Origin: Bradyrhizobium diazoefficiens
Lineage (GTDB): Bacteria > Pseudomonadota > Alphaproteobacteria > Rhizobiales > Xanthobacteraceae
Direction: 5' to 3'
Assembly: GCF_016599855.1 (NCBI RefSeq)
Contig: NZ_CP067041.1
Span: 1,798,001 to 1,862,000 of the forward strand
DNA: 64,000 nt
In this document: positions 26,556-35,493 of the stretch, in pieces
Position numbering within the stretch: the stretch's first letter is position 1
How the letters are laid out: every line of letters starts with the position of its first letter
The notes under the pieces: generated by a model
Told to the model about the DNA's origin: nothing
The model's input: only the letters and a program-made list of their open reading frames with translations
Databases searched by the model: none
Program-made: the position numbers and the translations under genes

Positions 26556-26697
26556 ACCTCTCCTCGCTTGCGGGGGAGGTCGGAATTTGCGAAGCAAATT
26601 CCGGGTGAGGGGGTACAGGTCTCACGACCATCTCATCTGTGGAGAGAAGCCCCTCACCCAACCCTCTCCCCGTAAAGAACGGGGAAAGGGAGAAGGT
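26556..26697. repeat. Hairpin-forming intergenic element (family 3)
   Basis: The gap between the convergent deacetylase and monooxygenase genes holds a GC-rich element with CACCTCTCC / CCTCACCCAACCCTCTCCC tracts and the palindrome AATTTGCGAAGCAAATT. Elements of this kind are frequent between genes in Bradyrhizobium and relatives as I recall; only one copy is seen here. Confidence 0.55.
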
Positions 26698-26705
26698 AAG
26701 CACCC

Positions 26706-27686
26706 TCAAAACATCCCGCTCGCCTTCAGCGCCTTGCAAACATGCTGCATCTCGGCCTCGTCCGCGACCATGTCGAGCATAACGGTGGTCAGACCCTTCG
26801 CGGCAAACTCCCTCAGCTTCGCGCCGATCTCGGCATAGCTGCCGACAAGGTAAGGACAGTCGGCCTGGAAGGTCAGGTACGGCAGCAGCCAATAGCCATT
26901 GTCGGCGAGCTCGCCGCTCTGGCCTTCATACAATCGCCGCTTCCAGACGGAATCCGAATTCTCCACCGTAAGCGCGAGCAGCTCGCGATCATCGGGATTG
27001 TCGCGGAAACGTGCCTTCGCCGCGCGCCTGGCCTCGTCGCCGTTCTCGCGCGCAAAAATTCCAAAATTCATTCCTGATACGTTGAAGCCGCGATCGAGAT
27101 CGGGTGGCAGCATCTGCATCTTGATGCAGCCGGTCTCCTCTGCGACGCGCTGCGCTGCGTCCGATTGTCCCGCGATCAGGAATTCCGGCATCAGCTCGGC
27201 CGGCAAGCGCGGCCGCAATTGCAGATTGCTGGCCTGATAGAACCGGCCGTTGACATTCACAGGGCGCGGGCCCGCCAGCAGCTGGCGCATCAATGCGACG
27301 AACTCGCCGAGCCGGACATAGCGATCGGCATGCGACTGCTCGTCACCCAGCCCCTGCAAGTCGCTGATTGCGGTCCCCGTGATCATGTTGAGATAGACCT
27401 TGCGGCCGTAAAGCTGCGCAAAGGACGAGACGAATTTTGCCGCCGTGAACGGGTGCATATAGACCGGATTGACGGCGATCAGCGGCGAAGATCGCGTAGT
27501 CGCGACGATGATGTGCTGGGCCATGGCCCAGGGCTCGACGAATACGTCGTTGCCTTCGAACAGCAGAATGCCTTCGAAACCGTTGCGGTCAGCGAACTCT
27601 GCCACCCGCATCAACTCGCCGACATATGTCTTGGGATCGCGGTTGCGCGAAATCGCGGGAAAGACGCGCAGCCGCTCCGGCATCAT
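26706..27686 (-). CDS. Luciferase-like (LLM) flavin-dependent monooxygenase of the NRPS cluster
   Basis: A 326-residue LLM-class monooxygenase resembling the alkanesulfonate monooxygenase SsuD branch (NGFEGILLFEGNDVFVEPW, ARPVNVNGRFYQASN-type segment near 170, FLIAGQSDAAQRVAEETG near 190). It would use reduced FMN and oxygen. The start ATGATG overlaps the stop of the phosphopantetheinyl transferase gene (ATGA), so the two are co-translated. Placement in the NRPS operon suggests oxidation of the peptide product or of a precursor; alternatively it is a desulfonating enzyme unrelated to the NRPS. Confidence 0.87.
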   Translation of the reverse strand: MMPERLRVFPAISRNRDPKTYVGELMRVAEFADRNGFEGILLFEGNDVFVEPWAMAQHIIVATTRSSPLIAVNPVYMHPFTAAKFVSSFAQLYGRKVYLNMITGTAISDLQGLGDEQSHADRYVRLGEFVALMRQLLAGPRPVNVNGRFYQASNLQLRPRLPAELMPEFLIAGQSDAAQRVAEETGCIKMQMLPPDLDRGFNVSGMNFGIFARENGDEARRAAKARFRDNPDDRELLALTVENSDSVWKRRLYEGQSGELADNGYWLLPYLTFQADCPYLVGSYAEIGAKLREFAAKGLTTVMLDMVADEAEMQHVCKALKASGMF

Positions 27687-28414
27687 TCGGCCACTTCCTG
27701 GAACGGCCAGGCGTTGCGGTTGATGCGAAGGCCGCCAGCCGCGCGCGACCCGTCGGCGATCGCGAGGCGATGCGAGGGCGAGGGCGAGCACAGCGAGAAG
27801 CGCCAGCCGGCGGGATCGTCGGCGATATCGGGCCTGAAGCTGATGGCGATCGCCTCCCGCGATACCCGCATCGCGAATGCATCGAGCGGCAGATTGAGAC
27901 CAAAACCTCGGGCCTTCAGATAGGCCTCCTTCAACGTCCAATAGTCGAAGAAGCGCTCGATTGCGATGGGCTCCGGCAGGCCGCGCAGCGTCTCGACCTC
28001 TTCCGGCGCGAAAAAGCGTAGCGCGGTCGACAGCGTCGCGACGCGCCGCGACACGGTCTCGACGTCGACGCCAACGGTCTCATGCTTTGACACGACGCAA
28101 GCAACACAGCCGTCGGCATGGGACAGGCTGAAACGCAGTGCCGTCGAGCTCTGGGGTGCTGCGACAAAGGGCCGCCCGTAGCGGCCGATGGAAAACGACC
28201 AGTCGGTCGGTGCGACCTGGGGGGCCGCGTGCGAGAGCGCCATGCGCAACATCGCGTGCGCGAAGATATATTGCCGCTGATGCCGCTCGGACATGAAGCG
28301 GTCGGCGCGTATCCGTTCCTCGACCGAGAGCAGCCGCCGGCAGGCCTCGACCGCGCCGGGCGTGTCAATGCTCTCGATCAGTCCGACAAACAGTTCAATT
28401 CCGTCGTCTGCCAT
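27683..28414 (-). CDS. 4'-phosphopantetheinyl transferase, Sfp type
   Basis: A 243-residue Sfp-type transferase. The two magnesium/CoA motifs are GVDVETVSRR (near 113) and the WTLKEAYLKARGFGL run (near 157); FSLSHADG lies between. It moves phosphopantetheine from CoA to carrier-protein serines, here most likely S558 and S1626 of the NRPS encoded upstream in the same direction. Co-translated with the LLM monooxygenase gene. Good length for the family. Confidence 0.95.
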   Translation of the reverse strand: MADDGIELFVGLIESIDTPGAVEACRRLLSVEERIRADRFMSERHQRQYIFAHAMLRMALSHAAPQVAPTDWSFSIGRYGRPFVAAPQSSTALRFSLSHADGCVACVVSKHETVGVDVETVSRRVATLSTALRFFAPEEVETLRGLPEPIAIERFFDYWTLKEAYLKARGFGLNLPLDAFAMRVSREAIAISFRPDIADDPAGWRFSLCSPSPSHRLAIADGSRAAGGLRINRNAWPFQEVAE

Positions 28415-28643
28415 CTAAACGGGCCCATAGCATCGGGCAGAGGCCAAATCCGGTCCTGACTGAAGAATCAGCCGACCAGAAAGCAACTGAGCGGACTGCT
28501 TCTAGCGGTCCACCCGGGCGAATTCTTGTCGATTGCTGGCCGGTTTACCGGCGCAAGCTTGTAAGAGACCCCAACTCGACAGGCGAGCGGCCGAAATTCG
28601 AACATGAAATCGAAGATTTGTGCGGCGTCCCGGCCGACGAATC

Positions 28644-28808
28644 TTACTTTTTCTTCTTGGCCTTCTTGCCACCCAGCGTCGAAAGGCTGGCATCAACGTC
28701 CTTCAGCGCGGACTGAAGCTTCTTCTTCTCGCTGGTGAGCAGCTTTTGCAGGGCCTTGCGGTCCTTGTCGCTCAGCGAGGTGCTCTTGGTAAATTTGATG
28801 AAACCCAT
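28644..28808 (-). CDS. Small Lys-rich helical protein (54 aa) inside the NRPS cluster
   Basis: A 54-residue protein starting MGFIKFTKSTSLSDKDRK, then a charged helix with heptad spacing (QKLLTSEKKKLQSALKDVD) and a GGKKAKKKK tail. GGGGGAG lies four to five bases before the ATG at 28808; an in-frame extension to 28901 lacks such a site. It lies 141 bp after the NRPS gene and 229 bp before the transferase gene on the same strand. Not an MbtH protein: it lacks the Trp and NxExQxSxWP pattern. Function unknown. Confidence 0.65.
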   Translation of the reverse strand: MGFIKFTKSTSLSDKDRKALQKLLTSEKKKLQSALKDVDASLSTLGGKKAKKKK

Positions 28809-28949
28809 AACACTCCCCCGGTTGAAATACTCGTCCAAGTCAAAACGGCGAGAATAATCTTGCGCGGCAAGCGCCAAATAATCAAGATGCAACTTGATCA
28901 CTCACAGCTTCGGCGAGTGAACCTTGTTCGTCTGCCCTGTCCAGCCGGT

Positions 28950-31900
28950 TTATGCCGCCCGGCGGGCGAGCAGCCGGGCGAGCGGCATATTAGGCTGGGT
29001 GAGGGCGGCAGCCAGCAGCGCGACAAGATCCTCCATCCAAGTGCCGACCATGTCGCCGTCGAGCAAATCGCGCTTGTAGTTGCATGAGCCGGTAATTCCG
29101 GTCGGGCGCTCCTTGAGCATCAGCGACAGCCAGGTCTGGTCGACCGGCAGTACCGGCTGGCCCTCACGCGCAATATTTCCGATCGATCGCACAGTGACAT
29201 CGGGCAGGTCGAGCGGCTGGCGCAGCGGATTTTGCAGCGTGAAATAGACCTGGAGCAGCGCAGCCGGGTCGATGCCCTCCCGCTCCAGATGGTCGGCCAG
29301 GATGTTGAACGGCAGCTCCTGTCGCGCATGCGCCTCGAGCACGCTCTGGCGCACGCGCGCCAGTGCTTGCGTGAACGACAGATCCGGCGTGATTCGGCTG
29401 CGGACGATCACGGTGTTCTCGAACGGGCCCACGATCCCCTCGGTGTCCGGCTGAGCGCGGTTGGCCATGGCGGTGGCGACTGAGATGTCGGTGCGTCCGG
29501 TCCGCGCCAGCAGCAGGGCCTTCAGGCCGGTGAGCAGGCACATGAACAGGGTGGCGTTATGCTGGCGCGCATCGGCCGTGAGCCGGACGACCAGGTCATG
29601 CCCTAGGCTGAGCGGATGGTGGCCGGTCGAGGCGCCCGGGCGGGCTTCGCCGTCGAACAAGGGGACTGCGCAGCGCAAATTCTCGGTCCAGTCGGCGGCC
29701 TGGCGGCGCGCCGCCGCGGTGCTGCACCACCAGCGCTGCCAGCGTGCGACGTCGGAGAACGCGAGCGGGATCGTCGGCAACGGCGTCGACGGATGGCCTG
29801 CCAGCGCTGCATAGCGATTGGACAGTTCCTGGAACAGAACGCCGATCGACCACCCATCGGCAACGGCGTGGTGCAGCGTCAGCAGCAGGACGTGATCCTC
29901 GGCGTAAAGGCGCAGCAGCCGCGCACGCAGCGGCGGCGCACGGGTGGCATCGACCGGGCTGTAGGTCTCCTGCGCCATCAGCAGTTCGATCTTCCTCTGC
30001 TCAAGCGCTTTGCGCCGCTTGTTGTTGTGGGGCCGCCCGTCGCCGATGGTCTCGACGGTCAGGATCGGACCGAGCGTGGCTGGCGCGATGATGCGGCTGA
30101 CCGGCTCCTCGCCATTCCAGCCGAATGCCGTCCGCAACGAGTCATGGCGGCGCACGATGTCGTCGATGGCCTGCGCCAGCAGGCGGGGTTCGATCGGTCC
30201 TTCGAGATGGAAAGCGAATGGGAGGTTGAACAGCGGCAGATCAGGCAAGTTCTGCTCGATCCGCATCATCTGGTCCTGCGCGATCGACAGCGTGGGAGGG
30301 CCGGTTTCAGCGAGGCGTTGGACGCCGGCCGCGGGCTTTTGCGGTTTCGTTGCCGCGACCTCGTCGACGCGCCGGGCGAGCTCTTTGATCGTCGGCGCCT
30401 CGAAGATCGTCTTGATCGGCAGCGATACCCCGAGCGCACGCGCCACGCGCGCCATCACCTGGCCGGCCAGCAGCGAATGGCCGCCGAGGTCGAAGAAATT
30501 GTCGGTGATACCGAGGCTCTCGACCTTCAGCAGATCAACCCAGATGTCGGACAGGACTTTTTCGGTGAAGCCTCGCGCCGGCACGGTGGTCTCCGTCGCT
30601 GCGCTCTCCTGTTGCGCGGGTGCCAGCAGAGCGGAGCGATCGAGCTTGCCATGGGCATTGAGGGGCACCTGGTCCAGAAACAGAAACGCCGACGGTATCG
30701 CATGACCCGGCAACCGGCTCTTGAGGAAGTCGCGCAGCTCGCTGGCGCTGATCTGGCTGGCGGATTTGGCAACGATATGGGCGATCAGCCTGAGATCGCC
30801 ATTGGCGTCGCGGCGCGGCTCGACGATGCCGGCGCGCACACTTGCGTGATCGGCAAGCGCAGCTTCGATCTCCTTGAGCTCGATGCGATAGCCGCGAACC
30901 TTGACCTGAAGGTCGGCGCGGCCGAGGCATTCGATCGCCCCCTCGGCGCGGCGGCGGGCGAGGTCGCCAGTGCGGTACAGCCGGCTGCCTTTCGCGCGCG
31001 AGAACGGATCGGCGATGAAGCGTTGCCGGCTCTCCGCGGGATCGTTGATATAGCCGCGGCCGACGCCGGCGCCACCGATGCAGAGCTCGCCGACCACGCC
31101 GATCGGCTGCGGCTCCAGATTTGCATCGAGCACATAGAGCTGGGTGTTTGGCAGTGGCGCGCCGACGGGGACGTTGACAGTTGTGGCCGCGGGCGCCTTG
31201 GTCAGCCGGTGCAGGGAGACGTCGTCAGAACATTCCGAAGCGCCATAGGCGTTGATCAGCGGTACCTTCGGGCAGTCGGCGAACCAGGCGCGGCAGAGCT
31301 CGACCGGCAGCGGCTCGCCGGTCGAGATCAGGAGCCGCAGTTTTCTAAAGGCGCGGCGAAGGTGCGCCTCCTCCACGCGATCGAGGATGACGCGCAGCAG
31401 CGACGGCACGATTTCGAGCACCGTGATGCCCTCGCGTTCCATTTCCCGCGCCAGCAGCATCGGGTCCTGCACGATCGAATTGTCACAGACATGGACGCGC
31501 GCGCCGGCCATGGGACCGGCGAGGAACTGCCAGACCGAGATGACAAAGCTCTGCGGCGCCGTCTGCGCGATCACGTCCGTGGCCGTGAGGCCCAGCTCGG
31601 CGATGAGCGACGCCAGATGGTTCGACAGCCCGCGCTGTTCGATCATGACGCCCTTCGGCGCACCGGACGAGCCGGAGGTGTAGATGAGATAAGCGAGGCT
31701 CGCCGCCGCGCGCCGCGCCGCGCGGGCCGGTCTGGTCGATTCGAGCGCGATTGCGTCTTCGAGCTCGGCGACCTGGATGCGCGCGATTCGCGGATCGAGC
31801 AGCGCGTCGACCATGGTGGCCTGCGCGCGTCCCGTCAGCAGCATGCGTGCGCCGCTCGATCCGAGGATGGTTGCGAGCCGCGTGGGTGGCTGCTCGGGAT

Positions 31901-34900
31901 CGAGGTTCAGGAAGGCCGCGCCCACGTGCTGCACGGCGATCATTGCCGCGAGCAAATCGGGTCCGCGATCCGCAAGCAAAGCCACCACGGTCTCTGCGCC
32001 GACGCCCTCGCGGGCGAGCCAGCGCGCGATCGCCTGGCTGCGGCGCGCCAGCTCGCGATAGCTCAGGGACTGACGTCCATCGGAGACCGCAATGGCATTC
32101 GGCGTCTTCCTCGCCTGCCGTTCGAAGCGCTCGCACAGATTGCCGCGCGTCGTGAAATCGGCCGACCGGCCCTTCGTCCGCAGTCGCCGGCGTTCCGCTT
32201 CCGTCAGCAACGGCAGGCGCGAGATGCGCTGCTCGGGATTGGCGATGATGGCCTTGAGCAGGGTCTTGAACTGATCCGCCATGCCCTCGATCGTCCCCGC
32301 GTCGAACAGATCGGTGGCGTATTCGAAGAAGCCGGTGAGGCGGCCCTCGGCCTCGACCAGCTCGAGCGTGATGTCGAAGCGTGCGACCTTCGGGTCGATT
32401 TCGAGCCGCCGCGTCGACAGGCCGGGGAAGCGCGCGGCCTCGATCGAGGCGTTCTGGAGGATGAACATGATCCGGAATAGCGGATTTCCGTCGCTCCTGC
32501 GCGCGATCTGCAACGCGCGCAGGACTTCCTCGATCGGAAGATCCTGGTTGCGATAGGCATCGAGCGTGACCTGGCGCACCCGCCGCAGCATTTCGCCGAA
32601 AGTCGGGTCGCCGCCGAAATCGTTGCGCAGGATCAGCGTGTTGGCAAACAGCCCGATCAGCCGCTCGCTCTCGATCTGGTTGCGGTTCGCGATCAGCGAA
32701 CCCGTCGCGACATCCTCGTGGCCGGTATGGCGGAACAGCAGACACTGGAACAGCGCGAGCAGCGTCATGAAAGGCGTTACGCCCTGGTCCTGGCTCAGCG
32801 CGCGAATGTCGGCCGAAAGCGCCCTGGAGATTTCGAAATAATGACGGGCGCCTTGACCACTCCAAATCTCCGGCCGCGGCCGGTCGGTCCGCAACGGCAG
32901 CGTGGTGACGCCCTCGAGCTGCGTGCGCCAGTAATCGAGCTGTTCCTTTGCCGCCGGTGTCTGCGACCAGCTCTGCTGCCAGCGCGCAAAGTCGCGATAC
33001 TGGAAGCGGGGCGAGGGCAGCACCGCCGTGTTTCCTTTGCGTGCGGCGGAATATGCGGCGGCGAGCGCCTCCCAGAACAGCCGCTGCGACCAGCCGTCGG
33101 TGACGAGGTGATGGACATTGACGACCAGCACATGGCTGGATTTGTCGAACGAGAGCAGCGTGACCTTCAACGGCGGCTCACGGGCGAGATCGAACGGATA
33201 TTGCGCGAGCTTGAGCGCCTCGCGCCTGACGACTGCAGACCGCCGGTGCGCAGGGCAGGGTTTGAGCTTGATCCGCTCGAACCGCGGCGGCGCCTGAAGG
33301 ACTCGCTGCACAGGCTCGCCGTCGCGCTCGACGAAGACCGAGCGCAGCGTTTCATAGTTTGCGCAGATCGACGCGAGACTCGCCCGTAGCGCGCCGAGGT
33401 CCACCTCACCCTTGAGGAGAGCGACCTCAACCACGTTATAATTGTAGCCCGTCGGATCGAGCCGCGAGAGCACATACATCCGCTGTTGCTGGAACGACAG
33501 GGGCGCGGCGCCTTCAGAAGCCGCCTGGCGCCATGCCGGCAGCATCGGATCGCGATGCGTCGTCGTCTCGATCCGGGCCGCAAGCGCGGCGACCGTGGCG
33601 CAATCGAAAATGTCCTCGAACGAGAAGTCCACGTTGAAGCGCTCGCGCAGGCGCGAGCGCATCTGTGTCACCGCGAGCGAGTCAGCGCCGAGCGCAAAGA
33701 CGTCCTGATCGACGCCGACTTGCGGAAGCTCGAGCAGATTGGCCCAGATCTCCGCGAGTTGGGTCTCCAGATCGTTGCGCGGCAGCTGTGTCTCGTCGTC
33801 ATCATGGGATGCCGAAATCAGCTCGGCCAGCGCGTTACGCTTGACCTTGCCGCTGGCGCCCTTCGGCAGGGCCGCGACACTCCGGATCAGGCTCGGCACC
33901 TTATAGGCGGCAAGACGTTTGCGCGCGAACTGGCGCAGCTGGTCGGAGGTCGCCTCGGAATTTTGCCGCAGCACAACGGCGGCGGCGACGTTCTCGCCGA
34001 GTTTGGCATGGGGAACAGCGAAGACCCCGGCTTCCAGCACCGCCGAGTGCGCCAGCAGCACCTCCTCCACCTCCAGCGGCGAGACCTTCTGGCCGCCGCG
34101 ATTGATGATGTCCTTGATGCGGCCGACGATGAAGAGATAGCCGTCGGCGTCGAGATAGCCGAGATCACCGGTCCGGAACCAGCCGTTGCGGAATGCAGCC
34201 TGTGTCGCCGCTTCGTCATTATAATAGCCGCGGCTCATGTTCGGTCCGCGCAGCATGATCTCGCCACGCTGGCCGCTTGCGAGCGCGCGGCCTGTTTCGT
34301 CCATGATCGCGATGTCCGGACCCGCGGCGCGGCCGACCGATCCGATCTTGCGCAGCTCGAACCGATTGGCGGCAATCTGCGAGGTCGCTTCCGTCATGCC
34401 GTAGGTCTCGAGAACCGGGACGCCGAATGTCGCCTCCAATCCGTTCAGGATCGCCGGCGCGAGCGAAGCCGAAGCAGAACGGATCACGCGCAGCGATGAC
34501 GATCGGACGCGCTCGGGATTGGCTTCCGCGGCCGTGAGCAGCGCGCGATGAATGGTCGGCACCGCCGTGTACCAGGTCGGTTGCAGGTCCCGGATCCAGC
34601 CGAAGAAGGACGGCGCGTCGAAACCGCTGGTGCAGATCACGCTGGAGCCTGCGACGAGTGCCGTCAGCAGGCCGGAAATCAGGCCATGGGCGTGAAACAG
34701 CGGCAGGACGTTGAGCAGGCGATCGTGCGGAGTGAGCGACAGCACGCGGCTGGCGTTCTGCGCAGACAGACACACATTGAGATGCGTCAGCGGCACCATT
34801 TTCGGCCGCGCCGCCGTGCCTGACGTCAGCAGGATGAATGCATCATCCTCGGCGCGTGCAGCGCCGCTTGCGCTAGCCGGACCGACCGCCGGGCCGACGA

Positions 34901-35351
34901 ATGCGCAGCCGCCGAGATCCATCTCCGGTCCCGGCACGAAGTCGATCACCGCAACATCAAGCGCCCTGGCGACGTCGCGGCTCGCCGAGTTCATGTCGGC
35001 CCGCGTCACCAGCGCCGTCAGCTTCAATTCGCTGAAATAGCGCTGCAGCTCGTCCGCCGTCAGATCGGGGTTGACGGGGACGCAGGCACAACTTGATGCA
35101 ACCGCGATCAGGGCCAGTGCACTGTCGGCCCCGCGCGGCAGCGCAACGGCAATCCGGTCGGAAGGCGCAATGCCGAGCCCGCGCAGCGTGCCGGCGAGAT
35201 GTTCGATCCTGGCGCCGAGTGCGCCATAGATCAGGGGCGGGCGGCCGGGAGCGAGCAGGGCAGGCGCCGCCGGCCTCGTTCGCGCGTGGAACGCGAGAAA
35301 GCCGCCGATAGTATTGGCTTCGGTGCCCGCCCCGGATGCAATCCTCGACAA
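28950..35351 (-). CDS. Nonribosomal peptide synthetase, A-T-C-A-T-C, acyl-CoA-ligase-like loading domain
   Basis: A 2133-residue NRPS. Domains: A1 about 20-505, built like acyl-CoA/oxalate-CoA ligases (LLTSGTAARPKMVPLTH near 175, PLFHAHGL near 217, Lys502 in GASGKVKR); T1 with Ser558 (GADSL); C1 about 618-1050 with HHLVTDG at 747-753; A2 about 1075-1580 (YTSGSSGAPKG near 1224, Lys1569 in NAHGKLDR); T2 with Ser1626 (GGHSL); C2 about 1688-2120 with HHAVADG at 1827-1833. No thioesterase or reductase follows, so C2 may release the product by condensation with a free amine or alcohol. A2 has Val1270 where alpha-amino-acid domains have Asp. Start is TTG with AAGGGA seven bases upstream. The downstream Sfp-type transferase would activate it. 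Confidence 0.95.
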   Translation of the reverse strand: MSRIASGAGTEANTIGGFLAFHARTRPAAPALLAPGRPPLIYGALGARIEHLAGTLRGLGIAPSDRIAVALPRGADSALALIAVASSCACVPVNPDLTADELQRYFSELKLTALVTRADMNSASRDVARALDVAVIDFVPGPEMDLGGCAFVGPAVGPASASGAARAEDDAFILLTSGTAARPKMVPLTHLNVCLSAQNASRVLSLTPHDRLLNVLPLFHAHGLISGLLTALVAGSSVICTSGFDAPSFFGWIRDLQPTWYTAVPTIHRALLTAAEANPERVRSSSLRVIRSASASLAPAILNGLEATFGVPVLETYGMTEATSQIAANRFELRKIGSVGRAAGPDIAIMDETGRALASGQRGEIMLRGPNMSRGYYNDEAATQAAFRNGWFRTGDLGYLDADGYLFIVGRIKDIINRGGQKVSPLEVEEVLLAHSAVLEAGVFAVPHAKLGENVAAAVVLRQNSEATSDQLRQFARKRLAAYKVPSLIRSVAALPKGASGKVKRNALAELISASHDDDETQLPRNDLETQLAEIWANLLELPQVGVDQDVFALGADSLAVTQMRSRLRERFNVDFSFEDIFDCATVAALAARIETTTHRDPMLPAWRQAASEGAAPLSFQQQRMYVLSRLDPTGYNYNVVEVALLKGEVDLGALRASLASICANYETLRSVFVERDGEPVQRVLQAPPRFERIKLKPCPAHRRSAVVRREALKLAQYPFDLAREPPLKVTLLSFDKSSHVLVVNVHHLVTDGWSQRLFWEALAAAYSAARKGNTAVLPSPRFQYRDFARWQQSWSQTPAAKEQLDYWRTQLEGVTTLPLRTDRPRPEIWSGQGARHYFEISRALSADIRALSQDQGVTPFMTLLALFQCLLFRHTGHEDVATGSLIANRNQIESERLIGLFANTLILRNDFGGDPTFGEMLRRVRQVTLDAYRNQDLPIEEVLRALQIARRSDGNPLFRIMFILQNASIEAARFPGLSTRRLEIDPKVARFDITLELVEAEGRLTGFFEYATDLFDAGTIEGMADQFKTLLKAIIANPEQRISRLPLLTEAERRRLRTKGRSADFTTRGNLCERFERQARKTPNAIAVSDGRQSLSYRELARRSQAIARWLAREGVGAETVVALLADRGPDLLAAMIAVQHVGAAFLNLDPEQPPTRLATILGSSGARMLLTGRAQATMVDALLDPRIARIQVAELEDAIALESTRPARAARRAAASLAYLIYTSGSSGAPKGVMIEQRGLSNHLASLIAELGLTATDVIAQTAPQSFVISVWQFLAGPMAGARVHVCDNSIVQDPMLLAREMEREGITVLEIVPSLLRVILDRVEEAHLRRAFRKLRLLISTGEPLPVELCRAWFADCPKVPLINAYGASECSDDVSLHRLTKAPAATTVNVPVGAPLPNTQLYVLDANLEPQPIGVVGELCIGGAGVGRGYINDPAESRQRFIADPFSRAKGSRLYRTGDLARRRAEGAIECLGRADLQVKVRGYRIELKEIEAALADHASVRAGIVEPRRDANGDLRLIAHIVAKSASQISASELRDFLKSRLPGHAIPSAFLFLDQVPLNAHGKLDRSALLAPAQQESAATETTVPARGFTEKVLSDIWVDLLKVESLGITDNFFDLGGHSLLAGQVMARVARALGVSLPIKTIFEAPTIKELARRVDEVAATKPQKPAAGVQRLAETGPPTLSIAQDQMMRIEQNLPDLPLFNLPFAFHLEGPIEPRLLAQAIDDIVRRHDSLRTAFGWNGEEPVSRIIAPATLGPILTVETIGDGRPHNNKRRKALEQRKIELLMAQETYSPVDATRAPPLRARLLRLYAEDHVLLLTLHHAVADGWSIGVLFQELSNRYAALAGHPSTPLPTIPLAFSDVARWQRWWCSTAAARRQAADWTENLRCAVPLFDGEARPGASTGHHPLSLGHDLVVRLTADARQHNATLFMCLLTGLKALLLARTGRTDISVATAMANRAQPDTEGIVGPFENTVIVRSRITPDLSFTQALARVRQSVLEAHARQELPFNILADHLEREGIDPAALLQVYFTLQNPLRQPLDLPDVTVRSIGNIAREGQPVLPVDQTWLSLMLKERPTGITGSCNYKRDLLDGDMVGTWMEDLVALLAAALTQPNMPLARLLARRAA

Positions 35352-35493
35352 ATGCCATTCCCTTTTGATCTGATTGGGCTATTCTTCCCTGGAGTTAGGG
35401 AACGCGTCCAGTCTGAGGTGAAGTTTGGCCCCCAAAATCTGTGGTTGAGGGACCTTAAGCGCTTTGGCGGAGGGAGTGTCGGGCGGAATCACC

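Noticed and set aside
28644..28808. MbtH-like NRPS helper protein
   Set aside because: Lacks the conserved Trp residues and the Ser-x-Trp-Pro motif; it is instead a Lys-rich helix.
29616..32480. A 954-codon open frame on the plus strand across the NRPS
   Set aside because: It is antisense to conserved NRPS domains and rich in Arg/Asp/Gly/Leu without any domain; such frames are a by-product of high GC at third positions.
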